A DNA stretch of 64,000 bases from the NCBI GenBank assembly GCA_003184365.1, contig NKYR01000136.1, forward strand, positions 34,452 to 98,451, read 5' to 3'. Shown here one piece after another: positions 10,979 to 22,265 of this stretch. Positions within the stretch are counted from its first letter, which is position 1; each line of letters begins with the position of its first letter. A model generated the notes under the pieces. It worked only from the letters and a program-made list of their open reading frames with translations, did no database searches and was not told the DNA's origin. Made by a program: the position numbers and the translations under genes. This DNA comes from Evernia prunastri. Taxonomy: Eukaryota > Ascomycota > Lecanoromycetes > Lecanorales > Parmeliaceae.

Positions 10979-12736
10979 ATGGACTTATGCACTCCACCCC
11001 CAGACCATTCAATCGCTCCCAAACCAATGGCAATTTCAGAGGAGGACGTACTCGAACCAAAAGATCCTTCTCTTTGCAATTCAGATGAATGGCCGACCTT
11101 TAATCTCAAGAAGATCAGTGTCACCTCTTCCAAGACTGGGGAGCAAGTAAGTCTGCTGTCAGCACACAAAGGCCATCCGGTCGTAGTATTAGGGAGATTA
11201 GACAAGGTCGACAGAAACCTACTCCCGCTTGGTGTGATGAGAAGTACTCCCTAAATGGCCAGGAAGACGAGACTGACGCGTCAAAATAGTAAAAGACAAG
11301 AATTATCGCGAGAAATCCATTGAGCTCAGGAACGTAACTACATACGCCTTCGCCGAATATGAAGATGGATCTTACGGTTTCTGGGCGGCAGGCAAGGCAG
11401 GTTGGTTTGAGATACAAAGTCCAGCAAGCTCGTTCAAGGAGACATATTCCCTCATGAACGAGGCGGCCTCCATATTTTATATGCTCGCAGACAAATTGAG
11501 GAGAGCCATTAAGAAGCGCCCAAAGCTCAATGCGAAAGAGTTGGACAGGTACACCCGAGTGTTGTTCAAAGAAGTACCGAGGCTTTGCCAATACCTATCT
11601 CTCCCCACGCAGACTTGCTGATAATATATAGTACCTCGCCTTGGGGAAATCATTGCGCCTGTCTGATGTGGACGACGTTCGAGAAGCGTTCCACGAACAT
11701 CGAGGATTCCTGATTACTTCCATGCTCGAATGCCAAGAAGGATTGGACTGGGCGCAAACTCCGATGCTCAATTACTATGAGTCTAAGTTTTCCGTAGGTC
11801 ACATACGTACATGGAAAATAGGTCATATTTTGACCTTGCTACAGGACGAATACAGTAAAATAAAAGCCAGGGTCATCGGCGCCAGCAACACTCCTAAAGC
11901 CGCCTCGTCGGAGAACATAGACAGCTCAAAGAAGAGAAAGTCGGTATCACCACGTATGGAAGGAACAAAAGACAAGAAGACGCGTAAAGGCAAGCTAGTA
12001 GCCCAATTGGAACGTCACTTGCCCGAAACAGCTCCCTCAGAACAAGTCCTAGATTCGCTCTCTTCGGACGAAGATGGCGTCCCTAATGTTCTGACTCGCA
12101 AGCGCAAGTCAATTTTGCAACCAAGCGGAAGCAAGACCGCACGTAAAGCTGCTGGACGTCGAAAGAGTTTCCTTGCGGTGGACGGACTTACTGAATGCTT
12201 TCACAGTAAGGAGGAGAGTGACGAGGAACCACGACCCTCCGATGAATCTCCTATCACAGCGATACGTACGGCCGAGGACTTGGAGTTCCTAACGAACTCA
12301 CTAGGCGAAGGCTGTCCGGATGATGATCACTGTCTGAAATACCTTCCCCGAAAGTACCTGGAGTTAAGAGTAGTTGAGTATGACCTTCCGTCCGCCGAGT
12401 CTCAAGGTCCCGGGGATCTATGGACTTGCACTTTCGAAGGTTGTTTGCACCGAGTACACGAAGCCTCGAGACCGGACGGCAAGGCAAGAATCATGGAACA
12501 TTTCAAATCCCACGCAACTCAAGCCCAAGAGAAGATTGATTTGGCTCTCAACGAGAGTAGGCCGTACTTACCAGTCAAGTAAGTTTCCAAAGTCCTGCTA
12601 ATATCGAGTTAAGCTGTTAATATCCCCTAGCAATCTGGTACGCCGATTGCAGGCATTTGCTCCAGATCCCGGGACTAAGCTCGCTCTGGGCAGCCTCCAG
12701 CGCAAGTGGCAGCCTCCAATTAGACGGAGATATTAG
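10979..12736 (+). CDS. RFTS (DNMT1-RFD) domain protein with C-terminal zinc finger, Raf2/DIM-7-type
   Basis: Exons 10979-11231, 11290-11573, 11632-12578 and 12631-12736 join to about 529 residues; an internal ATG at 11027 (513 residues) is an equally plausible start. The N-terminal part (EWPTFNLKKISV, then an all-beta region with YREKSIELRNVTTYAF and YGFWAAGKAGWFEI) is a replication-foci-targeting domain, without any methyltransferase domain. A helical segment and a basic Ser/Lys-rich linker follow. The C-terminus has CTFEGC and EHFKSH, a C2H2-like finger spaced by about 18 residues. RFTS proteins lacking a methyltransferase include S. pombe Raf2, a subunit of the CLRC H3K9-methylation complex, and I infer the Neurospora DIM-7 counterpart. 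Orthology is likely but unproven by eye. Confidence 0.8.
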
Positions 12737-13040
12737 GACGATAGGGGACGGGCTCAACCGGTTGGACACTTTTGTGTACTGCGTATTATACCCACGGTGA
12801 TTTGACCGCGTGAATATGTACCATGAAAGAGAGCTCCCCCAAACGAACGCTGTCACGTGAAACAGACGGGCCGTGCAATACAATGAACTTTCTTAGCCAC
12901 CCATGTAGGTGATCGACATCGGAGAACGCCACTTATGTTTGTCCATTGGGTATCTTGCCAAAATCCACCGACGACGCCAGAGATACGGATATGATGACAA
13001 TTCACTCCTGTGCTTTGACTCGTTCCCTTGCCATCACTGC
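12737..13040. other. Convergent 3' intergenic
   Basis: Short gap between the 3' ends of the RFTS-protein gene and ebp2. ORFs crossing it have no recognisable similarity. Confidence 0.5.
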
Positions 13041-14289
13041 TTAGCTCTTCCTCTTTCCCAACCTCTGCGGCCCTTTCTTTCCCTTCATCTTCTTCGCTGA
13101 GAACCCACGCAGGTCTGAAGTCGAAGCGGCATCTGTGCTTTTCGAAAATCGCTTCTTGCCGCCAAAGCCGTGCTTATCGTCTTTCTTTTGCCTCTTGCTC
13201 TGTTTTTGCGCTACAGCATCCCTACTTTTGGCAGATCTCGATGTCCGAGCTTCTCTAGCAGCTTCTTCCAACTCTACATCAAAGAGATCTTCTTCATTCG
13301 CGGCACCCGTGTCTGCGTTCTTCCGTTCTGTGGACGAGTTGTCAGCCCAAATTAACCATGCGGTTCGAGACGCAGGATACAGTACTTCTCTTAAGCAAAT
13401 TGATCTTATCCAGCGTCTCCCTCTTCGCCTTATCCCTCTCCTGCAACTTCGCCACCTGTACTTGCTTCCCAAACTTCTTCAGGTCTCTCTGCTTTCTTGC
13501 ATCCGCGGCCGCCTTCTTATTAGCTGCTTCGTCCACCATCTTAGATTTGATCTTTTCCATGTGCTCGTCGCTCTTGACCATCTCAGCGAAGTAGTCGGCG
13601 GGCCTTGAGAAAGGGACTCCCTCCTTCTTCAGCATAGTTCGAGCTTCATTGGCTGCGTCGATGCATTGCTTGTAAAAGGCCAGTTCCCGGGTTAGGTCGT
13701 CGTTGACATCTGATATTGCTACAGGTTGGGAGGTCGTGATCGACTGGTGCGTGGAGAAAGGGAGACCGGAAGGTAAAGCTATGCTCTTCAAAGCTTTTGT
13801 TAGAGCAGCAGTGTTATTGATTGTGAGGCGTTGATGGGGAAGAAGATCAACTTCATCTTCTGAAACAAGGGATTCGATGTCTGAGAGGGGAACGCCGTCT
13901 TCGTCTTCTACTCCTTTTGGGTTTGAATCCCCCGCATCTTCACCGTCTAGGCTGCTATCGCTGTAGCTTTCATCTTCGATTATCCTTGAAAGGTCAATCT
14001 GTGGCCTTGTCAGACCCAAGTAGATAATTAGAGTAGATGCTCGTCATACAGCTGTGGCTTCTGTTGCTTCATCCTGATCACTTTCCCAGCCGTCGCCCTC
14101 AACTTCAAGCATAGATGCTGAGCCATTGGCCTGTGCCTCAATGTTTTCCTTTTCCTCAAGATTTGATCCTGAAGTTTTCGTGCGTTTCTTCTTGGCAGCT
14201 TGCTTCTGCTGTTTCTTTTGCTTCTCTACCTTGTAGTCACGGCCTTTGTGAGCGTCGAGCGCTGCCAGTAGTTTGCTCTTCTTGGCCAT
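13041..14289 (-). CDS. ebp2: rRNA-processing protein Ebp2
   Basis: Exons 14289-14050, 13998-13386 and 13327-13041 join to 379 residues. The N-terminus (MAKKSKLLAALDAHKGRDYK) is followed by a Lys-rich coiled coil and an acidic stretch. The conserved Ebp2 core follows: LTRELAFYKQCIDAANEART, GVPFSRPADYFAEMVKSDEHM and the KFGKQVQVAKLQER helix. The highly basic C-terminal tail contains GFGGKKRFSK. Ebp2 is a nucleolar 60S assembly factor needed for 27S pre-rRNA processing. The exon 2/3 junction (KRK|RKNADTG) restores the family's basic run. Charge composition explains the long low-complexity parts. Confidence 0.94.
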
Positions 14290-14686
14290 GAGGTGCTGTG
14301 CGTAGAATCCGGTACTTTGATGAATTGCAAAAATCACTCTCTGTTCGCGGGTAATATTTGATTGTATTTGGTTCAATTCGTAACCGCGCTGGTATCTTAC
14401 AATAGTGTAAGTTAGCGGTTCCTCTTTTTTCTCTCAAGCCACTCAAACGGTGGTTGATATTGCAACGCAGACATCTTAAAATTGCGCTAGTCCAAAACCT
14501 TCCGAGCTTCCAGCGCTCTGAGTCTGTGTCTCCGGCCGGCGACGAGATCCAGCTGTACGTGCTGCCGGCTACGAACCTGGTGCTACTAAGGTAGTCATCA
14601 GAGCCAAGAGATCTCATGTTGTTTTGGGCTCGTCCCAATGCGACACCTACAAGGGACACTGGGATATGAAAACCACCCGACGCGTT

Positions 14687-14715
14687 GTTTACCTGACTCG
14701 TACTCAGGCCCGAAG
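14687..14715 (+). repeat. 29-bp coding-like repeat, copy 1
   Basis: This segment matches 14830-14858 at 25 of 29 positions. In one frame it reads VYLTRTQARS, and three of the four differences from copy 2 fall at synonymous third positions. It lies in a tiny ORF starting with MKTTRR. Confidence 0.55.
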
Positions 14716-14829
14716 CTGGTCTTATCTACCAGTGAAGTGATATCGTTCTATCAACGCGACAGGATACCCTTGGATCCGGAGCCCGCTCTGAGACTGCTGA
14801 AAGTAGCGAGGGCAGGGAAGAACCGAAAC

Positions 14830-14858
14830 GTCTACCTCACTCGCACTGAGGCCCGAAG
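14830..14858 (+). repeat. 29-bp coding-like repeat, copy 2
   Basis: This segment reads VYLTRTEARS near the end of a short ORF, in a different absolute frame from copy 1 (offset 143 bp). Confidence 0.55.
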
Positions 14859-15488
14859 TCACTGCTGGGTGTGAAGGCAGTGATGGATGTGGTGTCGCCT
14901 AGACTATCGGGGTACGAATTTGGTTAGTGGGAATACTACAACTGCGTGGTCAGGGAGACGCAGCGGAAAAGTGGTGTTCTTGCAAGACATGGTCGGTCTG
15001 TATCAGCTGCTACTATGTAGGGAAAGCCCAAATAGAACACAGTTTTTAGAGGGAGACCTCTGCAGATAACGCGAAACAAGCTCTCTACGGGAACTTGCGG
15101 GGCGTGGTATATAATGGCAGCGACTGCTCAGAGCTCAAGCACGCATACATATGGCCCCAGGGACCTCATCCCTTCAATGGGCTCTGACCCCTAGTGGATC
15201 ACTCTCTTTCGCGAGAGTGGGACAGCCGTAGTTCGTCGAGGCCCTGAAAGACACTGTCTGTATAGCCCGAGAGGACGGATGCGCATGTCGGTGCGTGGAG
15301 TGTAGGGACCAGAGTCATCCGGTACGCCTAATACCACGTGCTTAGGGAGCAAACAAGGATTCGGCGCTGAAGCAGCGCGTAACGGCTTCTGGATAAGCAG
15401 AAGCATGCCTGGACGTTGCAGTACAAATGCCTGTTGTAGAGGGTGCAAGCTTTGCTGGGCGTACGCGAATTCTTGCCAGCAATCCAAG

Positions 15489-16209
15489 TCATTCCAGCAA
15501 TCAACAGACCGTAACGTCTCTATACTGTCAGATCTCAACATCTAGACAATACATTTCACTTCACATCAAGCCTCCGCAATACCGACACACCCTCTTACCC
15601 CAAGAGGGCATATTCTTCTACCGTCATCGACTACCTATTCAGCCTACAACACGAGCGAATATCCACTCTGTCCTCTTCCGGAGTGCCTCGATATATACGG
15701 TTTCCAATCGTTCGACTTCGCCCTATCGAAACGTATCCGCCGTCTCATTCCTCGATAAAGGTGATACCGGATCTTGAACCTCGGCCGCCTACCGNCAATA
15801 GACTCTGAGAAGTAGTGACCCTCAGAGTCGTCAGGGCAATCCCGTCTAGTGGGCTGAAATGGAAAAGAGTTGGAATTGGGATACTGTTCTTTGGGACCCC
15901 CGGGCTTAGAGGGGTCCCACCCCATACTGAATCTACAATATATCAAAACACCAAGGGTTTCGGGTCAAAAAGCAGGAAATGGTTCTTTACGAAAGGGGTC
16001 CGGCGACCGTAGGGTAGCCTCTTTCAATGGTTCAGAAATTTAGGTAGATTATTTGATAGATAGCACATCTCGCATAGTCGGCCAATCAGGCAAGACTCCT
16101 GGGTAGTATGAAGCAATCAATCAATCAATCAATCAATAGAGCACCTACCATAGTACATTATCAACTACATACTTCTTACACTATGTGCATACATTCCCAT
16201 ATGACAAAG
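15489..16209. repeat. ~720-bp direct duplication, copy 1 (contains an N)
   Basis: The sequence is repeated almost perfectly at 16228-16949. The copies differ visibly only at 15795, where an N stands for AG in the other copy. It contains a small (TCAA)n run at about 16113-16137. Short ORFs inside it, present twice, have no recognisable similarity. Confidence 0.85.
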
Positions 16210-16227
16210 AGTGTATCGCAGAAAAGN

Positions 16228-16949
16228 TCATTCCAGCAATCAACAGACCGTAACGTCTCTATACTGTCAGATCTCAACATCTAGACAATACATTTCACTT
16301 CACATCAAGCCTCCGCAATACCGACACACCCTCTTACCCCAAGAGGGCATATTCTTCTACCGTCATCGACTACCTATTCAGCCTACAACACGAGCGAATA
16401 TCCACTCTGTCCTCTTCCGGAGTGCCTCGATATATACGGTTTCCAATCGTTCGACTTCGCCCTATCGAAACGTATCCGCCGTCTCATTCCTCGATAAAGG
16501 TGATACCGGATCTTGAACCTCGGCCGCCTACCGAGCAATAGACTCTGAGAAGTAGTGACCCTCAGAGTCGTCAGGGCAATCCCGTCTAGTGGGCTGAAAT
16601 GGAAAAGAGTTGGAATTGGGATACTGTTCTTTGGGACCCCCGGGCTTAGAGGGGTCCCACCCCATACTGAATCTACAATATATCAAAACACCAAGGGTTT
16701 CGGGTCAAAAAGCAGGAAATGGTTCTTTACGAAAGGGGTCCGGCGACCGTAGGGTAGCCTCTTTCAATGGTTCAGAAATTTAGGTAGATTATTTGATAGA
16801 TAGCACATCTCGCATAGTCGGCCAATCAGGCAAGACTCCTGGGTAGTATGAAGCAATCAATCAATCAATCAATCAATAGAGCACCTACCATAGTACATTA
16901 TCAACTACATACTTCTTACACTATGTGCATACATTCCCATATGACAAAG
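16228..16949. repeat. ~720-bp direct duplication, copy 2
   Basis: It is preceded by an 18-nt linker ending in an N (16227) and runs directly into the minisatellite. The near-identity of the copies and the N characters make an assembly join a serious alternative to a real recent tandem duplication. Confidence 0.85.
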
Positions 16950-17650
16950 TGCTCTGCTCTCATGTAGTGCTCTGCTTTCATGTAGTATTCTGCTTTCATA
17001 TAGTGCTCTGCTTCAATGTAGTGCTGTTCTTCAATATAGTGTTATTCTGCAATGTAGTGCTGCTCTTCAATGTAGTGATCTCATGCTGCTCTGCAATGTA
17101 GTGTTGCTCTGTAATGTAGTGCTGCTCTGTAATGTAGTGCTGCTCTGCAATATAGTTGCTGCTCTGCAATGTAGTGTTTAATTACATTATATGCGGAGCA
17201 GCAACTACATTGCAGAGCAGCACTATATTGAAGAATAATACTATATTGAAGAATAGCACTACATTGCAGGATAACACTATATTGCAGGGCAGCAATTACA
17301 TTGTAGAGCAACACTATATCGTAGAGAACCACTACATTGCAGAGTAGCATAAGATCACTACATTGCAGAGCAGCACTACATTGCAGAGTAGCACTATATT
17401 ACTACATTGAAGAGCAGCACTATATTGCAGGATAACATTACATTGCAGAGCAGCATAAGATCGCTATATTGAAGAGCAGCACTACATTGCAGAACAATAC
17501 TACATTGTAGGGCAGCAACTATATTGTAGAGCAGCACGATATTGTAGAGCAGCACGATATTGTAGAGCAGCACTACATTGCAGAACAACGCTATATTGAA
17601 GAACAACACTACATTGCAGAGCAGCATAAGATCACTATATTGAAGATCTA
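16950..17650. repeat. Imperfect 18-bp minisatellite, two blocks in opposite orientation
   Basis: From 16950 to about 17176 the unit is TGCTCTGCAATGTAGTGC. From about 17200 to 17645 its reverse complement, CTACATTGCAGAGCAGCA, is repeated with drift. The turn-around lies at about 17177-17199. ORFs in several frames (runs of LLYNIV or TILKN type) follow automatically from an 18-bp period and are not accepted as genes. Confidence 0.85.
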
Positions 17651-18131
17651 GCATAGCAGCAGCGCAGCATAGCAGCAGCAGCGACGACGAAAGCGACGAC
17701 GATAAGAGAGACGAGCAGAATATGTTACACCAAGGATTCAACGATTATAGCTATACTAAGGCTTCAAATTTGGACAATCAGGCCATATCTATCTATTATT
17801 CTACATTTGCCCATTTGGTGCTGGGAGGTAGTTGGGTACCCCACCAAAATTAGGTGCGGGAAGCATCTGGTTCCCGCATTCGCCAATGGTTTTGAAAACA
17901 GCTGTAACAGATCTCGGCGTTGGTATGATTCCATGCACGCACAATGATTCTTCTGCACCCCAACGTGTAGGTCATTATGGGGAAAGGATACTGTGGCATA
18001 GCATGTAACACATCGAAGAGTTTCTCTTCCAAATCAGATCCCTAAGGTTTCGGCACCACGAAATTGCCATCTTGCTCATAGCACGCCTAGCTGTATAGAA
18101 GCCTCCCTGCTTCAATTCTTTCAGAACCGCG
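17651..18131. other. 3' flank of modin-like gene
   Basis: The first part holds GCA/GAC-rich triplet runs (about 17645-17715) continuing from the minisatellite. The rest shows no supported gene. Confidence 0.45.
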
Positions 18132-19889
18132 TTAGCCAATATAGAGAGGCAGTTTGCTCCCCCAGTTGGAACTTGGTACACGGGCGCCCTCAACCATAAA
18201 ATGGCAGCGATGCCATAAAAATCCTTTCCACATCATAGTCAGCCAAGCCTCCTCCACGACTTCTGGTTGGTCGAATCCCCTAGATCGCATATCTCCGATG
18301 ACTTTTGGTATATTGTCGAAGTAGATGTGGGCGCCCTCGGTAATCCATCCAGCGACTCTCATTCCGTAATGGTCTCGTGCTCGCGAGGGTGAAGCGTTGA
18401 TTCGTTCAAGAGCATCAGGGAAGTAATTGACTGCGTGCCGTATGTGGGAATACATGAGGTCCGTGTAGCGAAAGACCTGCGATTTCTCGCCTCTGTCATT
18501 GTAGCGAGCCATCAAGTCTGTAAAGTATTTCGTAGCAGCGAGATGCTTTTCGGATAAATCATCCAGGAACTCCACGGATCGATCGTTCAGCCTCTGGTTG
18601 CATACTTCCTGATCCTCCCATTGCTCTCCGTAGCGGTTAAGCAGTTCTGAATATTGATGGAGTACCAACCGAGTCTGTTTAGACACAGATTCGTGTTTTG
18701 CGTCTCTTTCAGCAACGAGATCGGATAGACGCTTGTGAAAGACGACAAATCCTTCTTGTTGTTGTGTCAAGCCGGTTGCGTATCCTGCAGGCTGAGGAAC
18801 GCGGACGATCGTGGAGAAATATTGGCGAACCATGGGCGCCGCAAAGCCTATGATGTCTGATATGCCTGGAGTCCAGCCTGGGTTTGCTTGCAGTATGCCT
18901 TTCGCTCTCTCTGCGGCTTCACGGCTTGGGTCCACTACGTTTCGTAACGTTGCAAGCACCTCCTCTTCTGTACCTAACTTGTAGTCTGGCACGCCGAGGC
19001 TTGCTTCACCAGGTACTATGCCGAAGCCCATTTTGTCTGCTGCTTCGGAGGGAATATATAGCTCGTTCAAGTCTTCGGCAGGATCTGCACTTGGCAAAAA
19101 ATCACTGATGCCAATTTGCGAAACCGTGCCCATGGATCTTACAGCCGTAGAGGTGATCGTGTGTCCATTGCCCTCTGCCCTCAGGTTTCCATCCAGAGGC
19201 TCGAATTGCTTCCATATCATGCCCAATCTCCTTGCCATAACTGCGAGGTCACAGACCGTCACGGATGCCAATGGCCGCACAACCTCCGGTGGTACAAAGT
19301 CCCACGATCTCCTTTGCACCTTCAAGTTTGGTATCAAATAACGTTGCGATCCAAATGCATTCAGAGTAATGTTCTCCAACGCCTTCTCCTTAGCCACTAG
19401 TTGTGTTCTGTTCCTCAGCTCCTTCGACGGAATTTCATGAACTGAAGCCCCAAAGAGTTTCAATGAGTCTATTGAATTTCGGTGCAAAGCTTCTATAAAT
19501 CTTAGCCAGGAAACATTCTCGGTGCTGCCGACAAGATGTGATCCCGCTGGGGTTGCGCAATATGTGGCCTCCTTAGACCGGCGGGATCCATCAAGCTGGT
19601 AATGCGTTTCTTTTGTCCCGTAGACGTCTGTCTCTGTTGACACTGACTGGCCGGGCATATAGGGAAAGAGATCAAACTGTGGTGTCGTATAGAGCGTCTC
19701 GAATCGCATCTCACTCCAACGGAATTTGCGGTGCGTCAACTTGGCCCAGCCTCCCATGACTGAAGACTGGCATCTTCGGTAGCCATCTGCTGTTGCCAAG
19801 AACTGGCCGAGGACTTGGCTAATAGTCGTGACGAGCGCGACTAAAGCAACAGCCAGAGCTATAATGGAAACGGTAGTGTCGTTGGCCAT
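18132..19889 (-). CDS. Modin-like membrane protein
   Basis: Single-exon reading frame of 585 residues starting at ATG 19889; the frame remains open further upstream but only with a GTG start. An N-terminal transmembrane helix (about 8-28, IIALAVALVALVTTISQVLG) is followed by QFLATADGYRRCQSSVMGGW, the signature start of the fungal proteins annotated as modin. The remaining ~550 residues are soluble and helical, with a WEDQEVCNQRLNDRSVEFLD segment, and no catalytic motif is recognised. The function of the family is not established. The gene is isolated, flanked by the minisatellite on one side and about 1.9 kb without a supported gene on the other. Confidence 0.78.
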   Translation of the reverse strand: MANDTTVSIIALAVALVALVTTISQVLGQFLATADGYRRCQSSVMGGWAKLTHRKFRWSEMRFETLYTTPQFDLFPYMPGQSVSTETDVYGTKETHYQLDGSRRSKEATYCATPAGSHLVGSTENVSWLRFIEALHRNSIDSLKLFGASVHEIPSKELRNRTQLVAKEKALENITLNAFGSQRYLIPNLKVQRRSWDFVPPEVVRPLASVTVCDLAVMARRLGMIWKQFEPLDGNLRAEGNGHTITSTAVRSMGTVSQIGISDFLPSADPAEDLNELYIPSEAADKMGFGIVPGEASLGVPDYKLGTEEEVLATLRNVVDPSREAAERAKGILQANPGWTPGISDIIGFAAPMVRQYFSTIVRVPQPAGYATGLTQQQEGFVVFHKRLSDLVAERDAKHESVSKQTRLVLHQYSELLNRYGEQWEDQEVCNQRLNDRSVEFLDDLSEKHLAATKYFTDLMARYNDRGEKSQVFRYTDLMYSHIRHAVNYFPDALERINASPSRARDHYGMRVAGWITEGAHIYFDNIPKVIGDMRSRGFDQPEVVEEAWLTMMWKGFLWHRCHFMVEGARVPSSNWGSKLPLYIG

Positions 19890-21686
19890 AAGTACTGCAC
19901 TCGCTGTAGATGTATCTGCGGAGGTGCACACAGCACCGCAGAAGGCCTATCAAGATCCTTATCTTATCAGATCATGCAGTAAGGCTGGCTAGCGAGGGCT
20001 CTAGCTAGAGTACCGTAACCGAGACATAGAGTACCTTGGTCAACGACTCTTACCACCATAGAATTGTCCCATGACATAGATGCTGGATGAGACTCAGAAG
20101 AAGCATACGTTGAATAATCCGAAAGAAGCCGTTGAGTCGCTGTGCAAAGCTTTAACGGCGGCTACCAAAAATAATAAACCAACCACCTTACTACAATCCT
20201 CTCCCTCACAAGGTACTCGTACAACATATTCGGCACCTCGTAATCTTACCTCACTTCTCCACGGACCAGAGATCTAACCCTCCGAGTCACCTTGCAGTAT
20301 CGATTACCAAGGTATTCAGCTCCCTCTCAAATATCAACACGCTCCGCAACTTACTCTAAGTACCTTACTAGCACAATCGCGCCTACCTTGACTAACAAAT
20401 TTCTGGTCACCACAATTCTCCGCCTCTACTTTCCACCCGAACTTCGATATTCAATCTGCGGCCTACGTTGAGCGAAGATTTCAATGACTCTCAAGCTTCA
20501 GCGTCTTCTCAATAGTATATCGAATCCAAGCGATAACCGCTTCGAGAAGCGTGGGAAGTTTAATCTATCTCTATCATAGAATATATCCATATTCAACGAC
20601 GTGATTATCGAATAGATAATTATACTAAGCAGAGAAGAGCGATCGAGGCCAGCTTGGTATCCCTGATGACCAACCAATGCCAACCCGCTCGAGCTTCAGC
20701 CTCCAACGCTATATATACTCGTCTTCGCCAGGCGTGTCTGTGTACGACATGCTTCTTCGACTGTTCTAAATGAATTCTTAGAATTATTTCGAACAAAGGA
20801 ACCATGACCCTGTGGTCTCTGCCGCTGGTCTAGAATCGTATTTAAAATTGTCGACGAGTACTAAGAGCGTGATTACGCTGCCTCTAGCGCAATAAACCTT
20901 CCTTTTCATCTCTGCAGCACCTTCCGCTTCTCATCAACCACCGTAATAGATTCCTTTCAATCCCCATCTGATCTCAAGCAATAGTCCTGAGCTTAAGATC
21001 TAGTGGTATAGACTTATACTATGTGCCCGAAGCGTTTCAACTGGTAGAGTGTGAATTGGAAAGTCGCATGACAGAATGAGCAGCAAGCCGTGTCCGCTAA
21101 TGGCAAGCAACATGGTATTAAATGGTTTTTGAGACCGCAATTCCAATAGTACGTTCCTAAGGCAGATACAAAGATGGCAGGCTGGGAAAATGGGGGGACT
21201 TGATCCATTATCAGTCGTCAGTCAAGGAAACCACCACAACCACCACACCCATCTTATATGTCATCTTAACAGCAAGTCATGTGTTGCTTTAAGTCTATCA
21301 CCGGATCTTGTTGAGCTCATTCGCCAACGTTAAACTCATTACTGCCTCGTACATCAGCGCGCGGCATCAAAGGCGCAAATCCACGCTCTTGGCAACGGGT
21401 TTTGTTGCAATTAAATCCTCATGTACTGGAACAATGAAAAAGAAATTCCTCAAGTGACTCACAGTTGGAAGGGGCTTCCCAGAAGGCTTCCGCAGTAGCC
21501 TTATGCCAGAGCCTTTTCTAGAAATTCCACATCTTCTTCCATCTACATCGAATGCTACCGGGCCACATTTCTTCTCATAGCCCAAACCGGAAAACACATA
21601 TTCTGCTGCATATCAAACGTTCGCGGACTTTAGCAAGAACTACAGATCATACACCTTACCTGATAGTTATCCCTCCACTTGACCTT
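19890..21686. other. Gene-poor region
   Basis: Only short ORFs on both strands, none with recognisable content or good initiation context plus splice structure. No RNA gene or clear repeat seen. Confidence 0.5.
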
Positions 21687-21791
21687 ACATGACATACACC
21701 ACGCGTCACAATCACACCCAGCAGGCCCCTATCATCCACCATTCCCAAGATCCCCCGTACAACACTGGACGCTTCAGGTCTCAAAGCTAGG

Positions 21792-22265
21792 ATGACATAC
21801 GGCAATAAGCTCAGACAAGATAGAAATATCACGCCAAGAACAGTGGGGTTCATAAACTGGTGGAAGGAGCGATGCGTAGCGATGCTGCACGCGACCCCGT
21901 TTACGAAGAAGATGGTAAAGGAGGTCGAAATTCTTGACGACGAAACGCAATCAAGATACGATAAGATACACGGACACGGCGGTCTATGCAACACTTTAGT
22001 GGAACTGTTCAATGCAATGGCGGAAATTAGAATGAAGACCGACTATGGAGACTACCTCGCAGATCCCTGTTCCGCTCTAAAAGCGCAAAGCATGAACGAT
22101 CTGGTGTGGAAAACCGACACGCACGACTGGCAATCTGTCGCTGAGCAGATAATGAAGGAGGAGAGGATCAAAGAAGAGCAAGTGGCTCGTCGGCTCCCTA
22201 TTTCGCCTACACCATACTTGGACGATATAAACAAAGCGGCGATCCAGACTAGGATACGACACTAG
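21792..22265 (+). CDS. Hypothetical protein ORF (unrecognised)
   Basis: A 157-residue ORF with an ATG start, hydrophilic and helix-prone (GFINWWKERCVAMLHATPF, then charged helices). The frame is open upstream to about 21687 without another ATG. I do not recognise a family. At its end the reading frame shifts: a second open stretch in another frame (about 22249-22566) continues with similar composition, so this could be one gene with an unrecognised intron, a frameshifted pseudogene, or chance. Confidence 0.35.
   Translation: MTYGNKLRQDRNITPRTVGFINWWKERCVAMLHATPFTKKMVKEVEILDDETQSRYDKIHGHGGLCNTLVELFNAMAEIRMKTDYGDYLADPCSALKAQSMNDLVWKTDTHDWQSVAEQIMKEERIKEEQVARRLPISPTPYLDDINKAAIQTRIRH

Larger units (their letters stand above)
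14290..15488. other. Gene-poor region upstream of ebp2 and before the duplicated block
   Basis: About 1.2 kb with only short ORFs in conflicting frames. It contains the two copies of a short coding-like repeat annotated separately. No RNA gene or known domain is visible. Confidence 0.5.

Noticed and set aside
11147..11171. Possible 25-nt intron (GTAAGT...AAAG) in the RFTS-protein gene
   Set aside because: Too short to splice, and the frame reads through with an RFTS-like sequence.
13905..13935. TTTGAATCC-like T-loop resembling a tRNA
   Set aside because: It lies in the ebp2 coding region and no acceptor or anticodon stem can be drawn around it.
16113..16137. CRISPR-like or regulatory array from repeated TCAA units
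   Set aside because: It is a simple tetranucleotide microsatellite within the duplicated block, without spacers.
17394..17741. Repetitive ORF with LLYNIV-type repeats in the minisatellite
   Set aside because: An 18-bp period keeps every frame periodic and free of stops. Several frames are open equally, with no start context or flanking structure.
19890..19931. Upstream extension of the modin-like protein
   Set aside because: It needs a GTG start; the ATG at 19889 begins directly before the family N-terminus.
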